Below are positions 47,001 to 60,039 of a stretch of DNA of 64,000 bases, one piece after another; within the stretch, counting starts at the first letter, position 1; each line of letters opens with the position of its first letter. Under the pieces are notes generated by a model, which was given only the letters and a program-made list of their open reading frames with translations, ran no database searches and was not told the origin of the DNA. Position numbers and translations under genes: made by a program. Origin of the DNA: Ligula intestinalis (taxonomy: Eukaryota > Platyhelminthes > Cestoda > Diphyllobothriidea > Diphyllobothriidae); assembly GCA_036362985.1 (NCBI GenBank), contig JAYGXS010000001.1, positions 71,289,609 to 71,353,608 of the forward strand, given 5' to 3'.

Positions 47001-49785
47001 CATGGCAGTTTCCATCTAAAAGCAATCAAAGGAAGGGGAGGGGCGAAAAACTTGGGTAACGTGATTTTGTTATGGTTTTATCAACCTCTCAGCGCGTTGC
47101 TAGAAAAATCTACGCCTACCTGTTGGAAACATGACTGCTAAATAATTTTAGTACCTAGCAAAAGCTTTCGAACTTTAGTTTACTATATTATGGTTCGCGT
47201 AGTGAATATGCCAATAGGCATGTTCCTTTCGAAAATTTATACGACTCAACCTTCAGCGCTTGCTCTCCTCTAGTTTGTGGTGGAGAGTTTATCACGACAT
47301 TTTCTTCCATTTGGAGAACTAGTTGGCTTATTTCACAAAATATTTATTCCTTGTTCTGTTCGTCAAGTATAATAAAAGTATGATGGTTTTGCAGTGCCTA
47401 GTACGCAAGGCAAACGGAAAAGCTGTTGAGAGAAAAACACGTTTTTGTGTTTCGGTACCACTAAACTATGAGATAAATAATTAAACAGAAAAATTCTGCA
47501 ACCCAGGCGGCGAAATGTTTGACCAGGTTTCGGCTATTAGTTTGCGTCTCAGCATTACCCTCAGTTAGTCTAAAAGAATGAGCACGCAATAACATGCTCT
47601 AATCAACATGTAAATAAGTTATCCTCAGGTTATGACAGCTTCCTAGAAATCTTTCCGAGATGCATGACTATTCCTGATTTCTGAATTATGGAAGGCAGAT
47701 CCCACCATTATTCTAAAATAGTGATGGTGCACGCTGCTCATCAGTTATACGATATAGTTTAATTTTGATGTGTATGTGGTGTTTAACAAACCCTTTTATA
47801 GTTATAAATTCGTTATGTGCACCAAAATCAAGTCTGTGCGAATCCAATATTAGCTGTTGGTAAGTGTACTCAAAATAAATGCTTTAAACGGAAGACGCTA
47901 AGCGCTATTCATGCTTTTAGGCCAATTTTTGCAATATTTATTTTTAATTTTATGGATGAGGTGCTATATTTGCGCCAAACCTGCCTTATTTATTCGTTTA
48001 GTATTTTGAGGTTTATAGTGCATTTACATGTCTTTAGTTTAGTATTGACTCCTTGTGGTGTTTACACCGTCTACACCAACTGCACAAAAAATGTTTACTT
48101 TGTGGCGTTCGGCCCTGATAAGAACACTGAAAACATAATGTATATTTAATTGTACATATGAGCCAGTTGCAATGTGCCTCTTTGGCGCAAAATTCACATT
48201 CGAAGTTGCATGTGGCGCCGGGAAAATATTGATTTCCGTCGTCTCAAGCTGTAGATGAGGCAGAAGAACCGTTGCCTGCTATTGTGGGTATTCCTGTAAT
48301 AAAAAAATATTGCATGTGTGGAGATGTTTAAGAGAGTATCTCTTGTCATCATGAATATGAATAAATTATTAAGTGCTTATTTATTATATGCTCGATAATA
48401 CTAACTCATACCTTTTGCATATGCTCAACTGCATACTCACGTTGCATAAGTAGCTTATGTCTTTTGCTGTATGCAGGAATGAAAATCTTTTGCAAAAAGC
48501 CAAGGTACATGCTAACATTTCTAATACAGCACCCTTGGAAATATTAAATTATAATGGATTCGAAGTCACAAAGTGCTAAACCAATACTGCATAAATACAC
48601 GCAGGTGTGGCATTCAGTAAAATGAAGCTGTAAGCCAGCAATGTATTTGGTGACATAAATATTTCTCAAAAAGCAGTGCCGTAATACGGATATATAAATA
48701 TAAGTGGGCATGGTGTATCGCTGGCATCACGTATTGTCTATGCTACCGTAAGTTTTGATGAGCGAATCCGCATTGTTTCAGTTTAATTTTTATTTGCCCG
48801 TTTGCAGAAAACACAAATGATAAAATATATTGTGGGATAATTTTACAGTTTATAAAGATTTGGCAGTATACTTTCGCATAACACTATAAAACCATGTGCT
48901 CTTTCCATAGGACAGTCAGAACGTTGTGGGGTAAAGCCACCTGCCCTTCGAAGTCCTTTTATATAATTTGCTTGCTGCCATACAAGCGACCTTAATTCTA
49001 ACAACCTGTGTTTTCATATATGTAATATTTACAATCTTTCCATGAAGTAACATTTCAGTTAACTATAGAAGAGACAGAATAAGTGTTTGAGGTGAGATTT
49101 GCATGCAACAGGAAAACACCACCTAAGGGTATGTTTTGTATGCACGATGCAAATGGGATTTAGTGAGCCAAAATCCTTTTCTTGTTTGCAAAACGCCGGT
49201 TTGTCTGATTTAAATGAAAGTAATTTTTGGATGCTGCAATGACAGTTGGCGTGCCAAACCGCATTCGTGGAGCGTTTTGCGAACCCGAGTCAAATGCTAG
49301 GCGGAGTAGTCTGTTGCGTTTTTTTTTGTATGCTAAGCCCCTCGAAAAGATGCATCACATTTGTGGTTTCATATGACTGAAGAAAAAACATTTTTTTACT
49401 TATAAGCAAGTAGAAAAATTGAGAGATACGACTGCAATTTCGTCAGCGTGTCTTGTTCTAGTTGAAATCCTTCGCAATTTAGAACAAAAAAGTCTTATTT
49501 GGCTGATAAAACAGTGCATTTACAAAACAAGGATGCCACTCTAAGGTGTTGTGAGGAGATAAGAATGAAGCTAGAAGGGCAACAAAAACAGAAGGCTTTT
49601 CAGTTAATCCGGAAGATTGACATTCGGGCTTCAGTCTTAGCAGGAAAGCACTAGGTTCTAAACCAATAACCACTGAACGGCTGCTGTTGGGTCTCAAGAT
49701 TAAGTACCAAGGCAGAGCTGGACGGGTGAGTGTTGTTAGTGATTAATGGAAATTCACTAAAGAGGGTTAATAGTCCCGATATGAA
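44031..49785. other. AT-rich sequence, no recognisable gene
   Basis: About 5.7 kb. Frames are short and T-rich. Degenerate GGGTTA-type motifs lie at 46690-46755. No coding exon with good splice sites was found by eye. Confidence 0.5.
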
Positions 49786-49789
49786 CCGG

Positions 49790-49965
49790 CAAGACAACGA
49801 GCCCGTGATTCACATTTTAAAGCGCTTTACTTCTGATCAACAGATCGCGGGTGCAAGCCTCGGGCGGTGCACCATCTGGCTTCGGGAACGACTGCCTGAT
49901 GATGACTAATGAACCAGACATGTTAGTTTCTGTCTCTGTTGTCTTTGTCGGCAATGTTAGTGAAC
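49790..49965 (+). repeat. SINE copy
   Basis: Head remnant ACTTCTGATCAACAGATCGC and GGGTGCAAGCCTCGGGC (degenerate box B), then the body GATGATGACTAATGAACCAG and GTTGTCTTTGTCGGC. Matches 52.3 kb and the 21.6/27.9/41.1 kb body. Confidence 0.65.
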
Positions 49966-52290
49966 ACTAGATTTGCAGTAAACACATGGCATCAAGCAGG
50001 TTAACAAGTGATTTGAAGTAATAGCATCTAATCACTTTATTGAAAGAAACCACGACTTCAAGTGTAGGTGGCCGTTTCTGTCAACTGCCTGTTCTCAGCT
50101 TGCCCTAATTAGTTCACTGCAATTTTAAGTTTCTTCTGAATCTGAGTCAATAGCAAATAGCTATTCCTAACGGTCGATTCGCTTCTCAGGTGAATTACCA
50201 AATATGTTATGGTATCATCTACATCCACGGACATTTGAAAAAAATGGTTTAAGTTTAATAAGATAGTATGCCCTACAAGGCATGATGCGAATAGGTTTAC
50301 TTAAATATGCAGGTAAGAAAACGTCATTAAATTGGAAAGATATCCTTAAATAAGTGCAATATATAGTGCTTCTATTTATTTATTATTTGTTATATGTATC
50401 AGACTCAATTTTAGACAGTATATTTTTGGAAGAATCAAAACGAATTCACGTTAGTCTGATTTGTTTTAAGCGTGCATCGAAAATTATAGGTGTCCTTTTT
50501 AGGCTTGTATGGGTAACTTGGATTACATTTGCCTTTTTCGACTTATTTACTTACTTAAACCTATAATTTGCTTCTGGCATGACGTTATCGCATACATATA
50601 ATCATTGTGTCACAACTGTTGGAAGAATGATCGCGAAACTGAGTAGTATTTCGTTTCTAAGAACATATATGCTTTTCGATTGGAGTCGCCAAATCTATCA
50701 TAATAGCCTAAAATGCATATTTCCTATCCCACTTTGTTATTAAATAAACGGTGACTTCCATCTTTTCTCATATAATTGAGCCACCTTTTTTGCAAGTGAT
50801 CAGCTTTATCAAATAGGAGCCGCGATCAGACTTGGTAAATTTAGTAACACAACCAAAGTTTACTGAAATTTAAAAAATTATGGAATATTTTAGGCGCTAA
50901 GTTCTCTATTCATGTTAAAGATATTAACTCAGAGGACAATTTCGCCGTCCAAAACTATTATGCGAGTATAAACATTGAGATTTAAATTTAAGTCTGCTTC
51001 TGGTATGTGTAGACAGCGTAACTGTTCAGTCCTACCTTGTTGATTCATTATTATTTTTTCAAGGCAGATATGAGTAGAAGCAGTACCACAAAACTAGATA
51101 TAAAAATGAGATTTCAGGCAAAAGTTACCCTGAAATGAAGTAGTGTATTCCATATTCACCACAACCACTCCTAAAAGTGGAAAAAGGATAAATGTTTTGG
51201 CGAGACTATTTGGGGTGTCAACTGCTGAAGGCGTTAACAGAGTCTGAATGACGCTATGCAATCATTATATTTTGTCCTGCGAAGTGAATATTAATTTAAC
51301 TCAATTTTACCCGACGTTTTCGCTGGTAATTTAGCTTATACGATGTAAAGGCAAGGTAGGTTTGTATGGAGCATAGCCGAAAGGCAAAAAATTATGAGCA
51401 TAAGCTGCAGTTACAAGGTGCCACGGGCAAAGTACAGTTGATAATTAGTAGACTGTGCAGGGCCGAATATGCCGACTCATCCGACATCTGCATACGTTGT
51501 CCACTTTTTACACATATCACACTTCCTTCCTATCGAACATTCAAATAACCTACCATGGATTAGATTATTAATGTTATTAACACTGACGTATACCCATCAC
51601 CCGCCGCAAAAATATTTCACCTGCATGCCTGAGTTCGTTAGCGTTGTAACTCACCCTAGTAAATTAACTACATTGTACAACTGACATAAAATGCAGTATA
51701 TTCAAGTTGAATATTTATTTCACATTAGCGATCCCCGAAAGCTTACCAAAAACCCTGCATCCACTGCATGCATATTAAACAATTTTAAAATGTTTATTCT
51801 TAATGGTTTTTATTTAAAATCAATGAAAAGGGAACAAATGTATCATATATTTCAGCCCATCGGGACGTATAATCGAAAGGGGTCGTGACAAAGTAAAGAC
51901 GATTTTTGGTACTCAGGCCAACAATACGATTTATATCCTTATAAACAAGCTTCAGATGATTGCGTAAGGGCTTGAGGGTAAAATTTCAAAGTTTTCAGAG
52001 GGCCATTAAAGTAGTATAAAGTCAATCTACAGCAGGATAGAAGCATACCAGCAGTTCAAAAGGTCTGCACAAAATCACACACAATGTGTTGAACTGCTTA
52101 GATATTCCTTCGTTAAACTACAACCAAATGACCATTGCAGCTCTACTGGTTATTGCTGGCAATGGTAATTTGCTTAAACTACCGGCCGCAGAGTGGCTGC
52201 TAACCGTTTTTGACAGAGTGGGGCGAGTGGGTTCCGTAACATATCACTGAACGTTCATCAACGATTTTCAATATTTTTGATCGAAACACC
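49966..52290. other. AT-rich sequence, no recognisable gene
   Basis: Short T-rich frames only. Confidence 0.5.
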
Positions 52291-52294
52291 ATCC

Positions 52295-52455
52295 CGACAA
52301 TGGGCCCATGACACAGTGGCTAGAGTGTTCGACTTCTGATCAACCAATTGCGTGATCCGGCCTCCTGGGCTTAGGTAGGTCTGGCTGTCAGCGGCTAATG
52401 AGCTAGAAATTGCTATGCCAGTCTTCTAAGTGTTTATCGGCAAGATAAGTCTGCC
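52295..52455 (+). repeat. SINE copy
   Basis: ACAGTGGCTAGAGTGTTCGA (box A-like), ACTTCTGATCAACCAATTGC and the body TCAGCGGCTAATGAGCTAGA, TGTTTATCGGCAAG match the copy at 49.8 kb. Confidence 0.65.
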
Positions 52456-55400
52456 TAGAATACTAGCCACTGTGTGATTGCTGGAGAGGCTTAAAAGAGA
52501 GCCGCAAGGCAAATCGAGTTGTGGAAGTTCCTTATGCAACCAATGAGCGTTCGTCGCCAATCAAATAAAATAAAATATTTATTTCACTTAAAACTTTACA
52601 CTATTTTTCCAAAAACAATGACTCATTTCAGGCAGATAAGCTGAAAGATAAACCTTAATGTCTAATACGAAGGTTATCAAGAGCATTCCATTAAGTACTA
52701 TTGGAAGTCGCCTGTCCTGTATTTTTGAGCGCTGTTTTAGTTTCTTGGATAATAAATTGGCCCCTTTACAGTATGTTTTTTGCCTTTGATGGCATAAAAA
52801 TGACTTTTACTACAAGCATTTTTGTTGTCATAACGCTCGTGATAATCATGTACTTTGTGAATCTCCCGATACTTCTCGAGCCATTTCCTAGGTATCCTTA
52901 TAATCTTGATATCGTAGTTGTCCAAAATGTTAGCTCTATAACATTGTGCTCAAGGTCCCGTGAAAGCTTTCCGAATAGGTAGATCGTGAAGCGGAGGACA
53001 TAAACCAAAAGATTAGCAGGCTCTAGCGTTTACGCTTGGATCCCTTTTGGAGTAGGATTGTGATCTCAGATGACTGTCAAAAGAGGATTTATTAGTTGAA
53101 TCGCAGCTGCAGATGACATTAATGCCTGAGGGTACAAAATGAACCTTCATAAACCGTGTTGAGCAAAGAAGACTTTTCATTTGAACCATATATGGGCCGT
53201 GACTGACTATAGTGTGAAGTTGTCGCAGACAGTTTGAAGGTTGGCTTATTGACTGTGAAACGTTAATATACTTGGAATAGAACTGAAACATTTTCGTTTT
53301 TTATGAAAAAAGGTGTTTATTGAAAAGATGCTGTACAATGTTTTATGTACATGATTGTCCTTGGCAGGTATGACCTAGATTAACCTTTGACGTATAAATT
53401 AAAAATATATATTTGATAGAACACGATATGGCGGACACGACAGGTGTGGCAGGAGTTGCCCACAAAGTGCCTCCAAAGTTAGTTCCCTGTGTTTATTACT
53501 AACTATATCGTGTTTTAAAATCGCTTAATCAACTCATAGCTCATAGTACCGCTTGGCCAGTCTAAGCGTTCGACTCAAACAATAAGGTGGTTTTTGAGAT
53601 CACTCAGCAGTGACAGTTTCAAATGGCCTCAGCATCTCGTAATATACCACTTGTCCTGTATCCCACCAGATGTTCAGCATAACTGTTCTTCCGTATGTTT
53701 TCAGATTTGGTGCTAAGGTTGATGGTGGATGATGAATTGTTCAGGGTTTTGCGCGTTCAATTACCGCAGTTGATCTCTTTTCCACGATTGGTCACTTTTC
53801 AATGCAAAAATGCGTACTTTTAAAGCAGTACTTTAGGCTTGGCCCTACAGTTTTCATTTAATTCAGTCAATTTACGTGGCACACTTACTCATCACGTTTA
53901 CGTTATTTCTTACACATGTGAACGGTTTTCGAAAATAAACCTTTAGCCTCCTAACGCTCCTGAAATGTTTTATAACCACGGAAGTAACGTTACCATTTTT
54001 TAGCTTGCATACTTTGTCGACTGTTATAAACGGTTCTTACCAAACACTCCAACACTCATTACATTCTTTAAGAAACCGCGGTAAACGTAACCTTTCTCAA
54101 GTCAGTGATGATATTTAAGTGCACAATTTTTAATTGAAACAAAAAGCGATATTTGAGGCATACGTTCCATTTCACGTGCAATGACATCAGTAATTTAAAC
54201 TATTTAAAACACATGCGCAAGTTTTGTTCAGGCAATTTATAGTACATATTTTGGTGTTTTCAGTTACTTTAAAGCAGCGCCTGTTGCACATTCAGAGCAG
54301 AATTGCTTGATTTGCTTCATCCACTTTACATAAACAGTAGTCGCCACACACCACGCAACTATCATAAATTTGTATAAGTTTGATCATTACTCGAATATCA
54401 GCGTGAATAAATTTAGGAAAACTAAGAAATAATAATGAATAGCATAAGGCATATGAAGTACTCAAAAGAGCTATAGGAATTACTAAGTGTTTGTAAAGAA
54501 AAATAAAATTTTCTCCATAGTCCCGTTATTTTGGAAACCTTAAAAGTAGCTATAATGTAGAACAATAAATTGAGATATTGTGTCAAATTGAAAACTTGAA
54601 GCAACCAATTTCTATATATATTAAAAGTACTTTTTTGCTCAAAATATTCTTTAAATTTTACCGTTACTTGATCATTATTTATTGAATGTCGTCGAAGAAA
54701 GTATGTGATCATTTTCCTGGCTTTCACTGTCTGCATGGATAAATTTATAAATTCTGCATCTGTTCGACGTTTACACGAAAACCTTTTAAATAAGATAGAT
54801 ATAAAGAGAATTTGCCGAAAGAATGTGTTTCTAGATATTAGTTTTAATAAATATGGCAACGTTTTTGATGTTAGAAATGCCTCAAAACAGCAAACCACAT
54901 TGTCGAGAGTGTACAATGTCCACAGCGGCGTTGTAAAACTAGCATTCCGTAGATTAATAAAAAACACTCCATAACAGGTTACCTCTTAGAAAGTGATTTA
55001 ATAAGATATTTGGCTGAAGAACATCTGCGTATATTAGCATTTTCCAACGTAATATCATAATGAAACTTGAGAATTTTGAGAATTTTTTAAGTTTCCTGAA
55101 GATATACCATTCAATTTGATTGAAGGTGACAGAAGTTTCTTTTCTCTTTATAATAGACTATTTTGTGCATGAATGGATCAATTCCGTTTTCTGATATAAT
55201 CTTGCGGACTAAAAAAAAAACTGGCCATAAACATCGCCATTTTTGACATACATTTTATTATTATGTCTGTTTCATTTCTAAATAACGCAAAAAGGGAACG
55301 TTACGTGCACCAAAACTATATTTCTACACGACTTACATTCAATAAGGCCTTATTTGTCTTACCTTCACGTTATTTCGGACATTTTGTCGTTTACTTAAGG

Positions 55401-55695
55401 ACATTTGGGCGTTATTTGTGCATTAAAACAAACAATTTTATGTTACTGCATTTTGTGCAAAAAGCTTCACAAGATAGCTAAACATAATTTTTAAAATACA
55501 AAACAGCAATGTTAATGCAAATAAATGTGATTCCTTTAAGTTGACTTCACTTGAATCTGAACAAGTTTTGACAAAAGTTTTGAAACAAATTTGAAACAAT
55601 TTCGATGTTTAGTATGTATATATATGTGGTACTCTTGTGTACTGCGGTGATGGTTTCATAGCCCACGTTCATAACCCTTAAGGTCTACATAGTTT
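52456..55695. other. AT-rich sequence, no certain gene
   Basis: The longest frames are 54967-54422 (minus, 181 codons) and 54705-54974 (plus, 89 codons), which overlap on opposite strands. The plus one (MDKFINSASVRRLHENLLN, basic) is the more protein-like, but no splice context or family supports either. 52701-52982 is hydrophobic and T-rich, probably by chance. Confidence 0.35.
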
Positions 55696-55699
55696 GGAA

Positions 55700-56660
55700 T
55701 TAGTGTACCAATATAAAAGTACGCGCCAGAATTCGTGCAGCATGCCGACATATGCGGAAGCTTGATACCCTAATCGGCGTTTACTTAGGTTGTGATAATG
55801 ATTATCGTGTTGTCTTTCCTGAAGTTCTTTAAGTCATGATAGGATGTCGGTTTTCTATCGAGCTTATTTCTGACCACTAAAAAACGTTTATCCTGTAAAG
55901 AGTAACGACTTAATTAGCATGCATTTTTATAATTGATTTTGACCCATACCCTTTTCGTAGCACATTTTCCCTCTTCAAATATTTTTTCTTAAAGAAAGGG
56001 TATCTTTCGGTTTTAAAGCAAGTTTCTAAGTTGCTGAATAATTTTGAAGCCTACTGACTGCTACACTCAAATCCAAGGTTTACAAACTGGGCACTGTACA
56101 CATGCTGTTAATGGAGAATTAGTTTTTTGCTTGCAGTCTGGGAAAGAAGTCAATTATTTCTCATAAAATGTTGCAGTAGGTGTAGAACATGTTTTATACA
56201 GTATAGGCAGCAAAAATACATTGAGGAATACGATTTATTATGAATGAACACGTCTTTACCGTAAAAATCTCATAATGAGACATTTTTTAAAACTGCAGTA
56301 TACCCTTTCGCCAGGTATAAAATTTAAAGAAAACGTAATTTTCTACGAAACGAGTATAAGATAGAATTTTTTCGTATACGTGTTCCATAAAATATATCTC
56401 AATGTATAAAGGAAGTCAAAATCAATGATAAAGACGCATGCTATTCAAGTTACAACTTTTTACAGCACAGACATTTAATAAGCGGTCATAAATAAGCTCG
56501 CTAAAAAGCCGACATTATTCCGTGTCTGAAATGAATTCAGAATAGACTACATGACAATCAGTATGACTACCTGAGTCAATGCCGATTAGCAAAAGAGTAT
56601 CAAGTTTTCGCATACGTCGGCATGTTGCACGAATTCTAGCACGTAATGTATTATACAGAC
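55700..56660. repeat. Fold-back element with long terminal inverted repeats, copy B
   Basis: Arms about 55700-56025 and 56300-56660. Pairs include CAGAATTCGTGCAGCATGCC near 55730 with GGCATGTTGCACGAATTCTA near 56621, TAATCGGC near 55771 with GCCGATTA near 56581, and AATTGATTTTGACC near 55932 with AAGTCAAAATCAATGA near 56424. The inner part (CTTCAAATATT...TTAAAG, TACGATTTATTATGAATGAA) matches copy A at 39 kb. No transposase frame. Confidence 0.85.
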
Positions 56661-58185
56661 TAAAGGTGAACATATGCAAATGTTATTTTGCCGAAAATTA
56701 TTTATTCAATTTGTTAAAGGGTATCATTGCTGAGTTTAAGCGCCTAAAAACCAAGCGTTGCCAATAATTGCCGTCTTTAATGAAGTTTAACTTCAAAACA
56801 ATTAACTGAAGACATTTACCGTCTACTCTTATGACAATTAAAATCAGGCACTGCAAAAGTACACACGTATATATTCCACATGCTGATATTACTAAAATGC
56901 AACTTCGACAAACCTGAAGATAAAAAAACTGAAGAAAACACAATTCTCCTCTTGAAAAAAAGATGTGTCTCCTCATCCATAAAACATTTATGATACGTTA
57001 TGGATGACTGTTGCATAGAAGTAATATCCACAGTTTACTATAAGTGGAGAAAAATAGGGTAACAACCGTGTGTTTTATATAATCATTCCTAATTTTCGAT
57101 AACTTTTTAACTGCTAGTTCATCATTAAACAATGACTTCGAAAAAAAAGAAGCTCAGTTTAGTCCCTCCGTTAGTTGACATCGTGTTAAAATCTAGCGCC
57201 ATCTGCTTAGGGCTCAGTGAGGCCAAAACACAGTTGGCGTAACGTTTGGACTTAACTGAATTCTGCCCAAATTTGTAAGACACGGAAGAATGAGCAAAGT
57301 AAGTTAGTCATGGTAAGTGACCTAAGTGGAACGTTATTTCTTTCGAGTGCGTGGGAATCCTTCATGAAAGATTTATTGCGGGTAACATGTAACTAATTAG
57401 AGAGTAGAACAGCTATAAAGTGAGGCCTCGTGGGAGACGGCAGTGCAAAAGTAAGCTTACTTCTAATTTAGATTTTCTTCTTAGAGAAACGTGGTCTATT
57501 GAGACTAAATACATTGTGGATCCTGGCTTAGTTGCCGTCTTCCGACTGCGTATATCTGTTCCCAGCGTCCTACGCCAGGTATTTCACACTTTGTTTACTA
57601 ATTAAACACTGCCTTATTTACGACACTTTTTCAAAGTAAGTTTCTCAGTTATCTCGAGGGCCGAATTCGTAAACAGTGTTTAGTCGGTATACTTCTTGTT
57701 TTGTATAGCATACTTTTGCCTATAGTAAGATTTGTAGTGTAAACGTACTCAATTTCATTTTCGGTGTAACAAAAATCATTGCTTTAGCAGTATTTCAGCT
57801 TAAGCAATGCTATTCAAAACGTTAAACAGATAAGGGTGACTCTTCTATAAAAATGGTGAGTCAAGGAATGCAATTACTTGTTAGGTTACTTCTATGGCTT
57901 GTTCTGTCAGATTTTCAGAATTGGCAATAAATCATTACCACTAGAAGTTTCAAAATGAATTTTCCGAAGAGTTAAATCACAACGCTACATGTTAGCAGAG
58001 AAAAGAGCAGAACAACGCTACTTTTAGAACCTTTTAAGAGCCAATGGATACCTATGCAATTAAATTGAATAAAGCAGGCTCCGAAAAATAGGTGACGGCC
58101 AAAAGAGGCAGTAAATTGAATTTTATATGCTAATTCCCTACAAATATAAGAGACTCTAAAGCGGTTCTTCGATGGCTACAACTCC
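56661..58185. other. AT-rich sequence, no recognisable gene
   Basis: The frame at 57420-57605 (61 codons) looks mildly protein-like but has no support. Confidence 0.45.
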
Positions 58186-58189
58186 CCGG

Positions 58190-58770
58190 AGGAGATATAG
58201 GCCATCATCCCAAGGCAACAGTTCGCCGCCATTTGATTCAACCATACGATAAACTGCTAATTACCGAAAAAGTGGCGATTGTCTATAAAATATGTTGTAA
58301 GGACATTGAATGCAACTATGCTGGGAGAACCGCATGGCAAGTGCTTACCTGCCAACATGGGCACATCTCGGACGCTGGATGATAACGATCTAAACTGAAA
58401 ACATGCGTTGGAGAAACAGTTCATTTTTTACATTTTTTGGAGAAAAATTATCCCAAACCAAGGCACCTTATATGCAGAACGCCTGCAGCTTGGGCATGGT
58501 ATTTGGACATGAACTCCATCAATAGACATCATAACTTTACAGCAGCTCACAGAGTCCTCCGTCAGTACACACACAAATACCAGCATAGGATAGCTACAAG
58601 GCACATAATAAGCCGCGCAGGCACAATACGATGATGAACTCAGTATACGGAGTATGTAAGGAGCCACAGAAAGGAAGAACACCCGAAGAGGCAGCTGTAA
58701 AACTGGCAAAATATAGACCAAACATGTAAAAAGTCAACCAATCGAAAAATCGGCCAACCTGTAATAGAAT
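58190..58770 (+). mobile_element. PLE relic: GIY-YIG domain
   Basis: The translation reads RRHLIQPYDKLLITEK, then VAIVYKICCKDIECNYAGRT, the GIY-like and YIG strands with cysteines. QVLTCQHGHISDAG follows, then after a break AWYLDMNSINRHHNFTAAHR and VLRQY, with the catalytic Asn region. Two stops near 58380 and the change of G-R pattern (AGRT for VGET) show decay. It differs from the other copies and may be a third PLE branch. Confidence 0.78.
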
Positions 58771-59107
58771 AGCATGGCACGCATATGACGCTTATGCTCC
58801 ATTTGATGCATTTAACAATTTGAAAATGGTAGGCAACGGTAGTACCCAAAAATTAAGCAGTTCGGTAATTCAAATGCTCTCCTGTTAGACAAAACAATTG
58901 AAAAAATATACCAGGCTTTGGCAAATTGAATGTCTGTAAGCTGGAATATACATATACAAACTGAATCAAGCGTGGTGAATTTGAAGTGCTTGGTTAGCTG
59001 ACAGGCTGCTGCCGGGTATGACCTACCAGGATTTGATTAGCAGTAAGTAGTTTGCCTCTGTACCAAAGCACCCAGGTTTTGATCGAAAGGCTTCCAAACT
59101 TCGCTAG

Positions 59108-59113
59108 TTTATT
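59108..59113 (-). promoter_or_regulatory. Poly(A) signal AATAAA
   Basis: Canonical hexamer on the minus strand about 75 nt past the stop codon of the 59.2-59.7 kb gene. Confidence 0.6.
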
Positions 59114-59187
59114 ACCTTAACGTGCTTTCGCGTCATTTTGAAAATGGTCCTAAATTCTGTTCTTCGTTCCTGCAATCGTCAATAGTT

Positions 59188-59746
59188 TTAAAAGTTCACT
59201 CTTATCAATTTTATGCCTTTACATTTCAAAGAACTGCCGTCACTTGCCAGGAGAAACTTTTTCTCCTATTATCAGTTTGTATGACTGTTTAGGCATGAAA
59301 ATGACTTACATCCGTTTCCTCATTGACTGGACTACATAAGGATGCCTGCAGCTCCATTTTTACAAGTTTATCGGCGGAGAGATTGTTGTGTACAATAATA
59401 TCCACTGGAACGTGTTTTTCTCTTCGGTTTTCATGGAGCCCTGATGCGGTTCGAGAGAAGAAGGTAGTGTCAACGTTTTCTTCAGTCAATAAGGACTGAC
59501 CTGGAAGGCCGCTTTGAGTCCGGCTGCTGTTCCATTCACTGTTTCTATTTACAGAGACAGGTGAGGGTGAGAGGACATGCAGGTAGATAGCACCAGGCTG
59601 TAGATCCTGTGGATGTTGTTGGAATAAGTGGGGGTTAGCGGGTGAACAGCCATCAGTCTGCCAGACATAAGCATACCGCCCATGAGTATCATTTGCCCGA
59701 GGATTGCCCAGAACGTAACAGGTTTTAGGTCCGCCAAACGCAGTTT
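59188..59746 (-). CDS. 3' part of an unrecognised spliced gene (two exons)
   Basis: Exon 59746-59310 (437 nt) follows an acceptor CTTCTAATTTTAG and stays open for 145 codons. A GTAAGT donor then starts a 44-nt intron (59309-59266, ending AATAG), and a 26-codon last exon (59265-59188) ends in TAA. AATAAA lies at 59113-59108, about 75 nt past the stop. The partial protein (~170 residues) includes FGGPKTCYVLGNPRANDTHG, AYVWQTDGCSPANPHLF, PGAIYLHVLSPSPVSVN, VDIIVHNNLSADKLVKMELQ and EKKFLLASDGSSLKCKG. I do not recognise a family. Four cysteines and three Asn-X-Ser/Thr sites would suit an extracellular region, but that is weak. Intron size and clean frame suggest a working host gene. The upstream exons are unresolved. 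Confidence 0.7.
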
Positions 59747-60039
59747 CTAAAATTAGAAGGGTAACATTTCCTCAGGTGATTGTCAATGTGTGGTTGGATA
59801 ATTAGGAAAAATAGATGGACGACGTGCTCGGCAACCTACAGTTAACAAATAAATGTATATTCCGCAAAGTGAAAGGATGCAGGTTCCGTTTTGCTTACTG
59901 CATTTTCATTATAGGATTGCTCGTTTTAAAGCTGTTTACGGGCTCAGGTTATCGCTAAAACTGAGATTCTACCTGATGAGAAGATGGTTTTCTTTATTGG
60001 AATTTATGTTTTAGTGTAAGTAGAAACTTGCTGTCTTAT

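Noticed and set aside
52701..52982. Membrane-protein-like frame
   Set aside because: Hydrophobic because of T-rich codons; overlapping opposite frame is open too and no splice sites or family support it.
53540..53575. Another tRNA-like head
   Set aside because: Only a short GTTCGACTC box B-like string; no box A and no SINE body next to it.
54422..54967. 181-codon minus frame, the longest of the right half
   Set aside because: Dominated by F, I, L, S and Y from AT-rich codons, overlaps an open frame on the other strand, no domain, no splice context.
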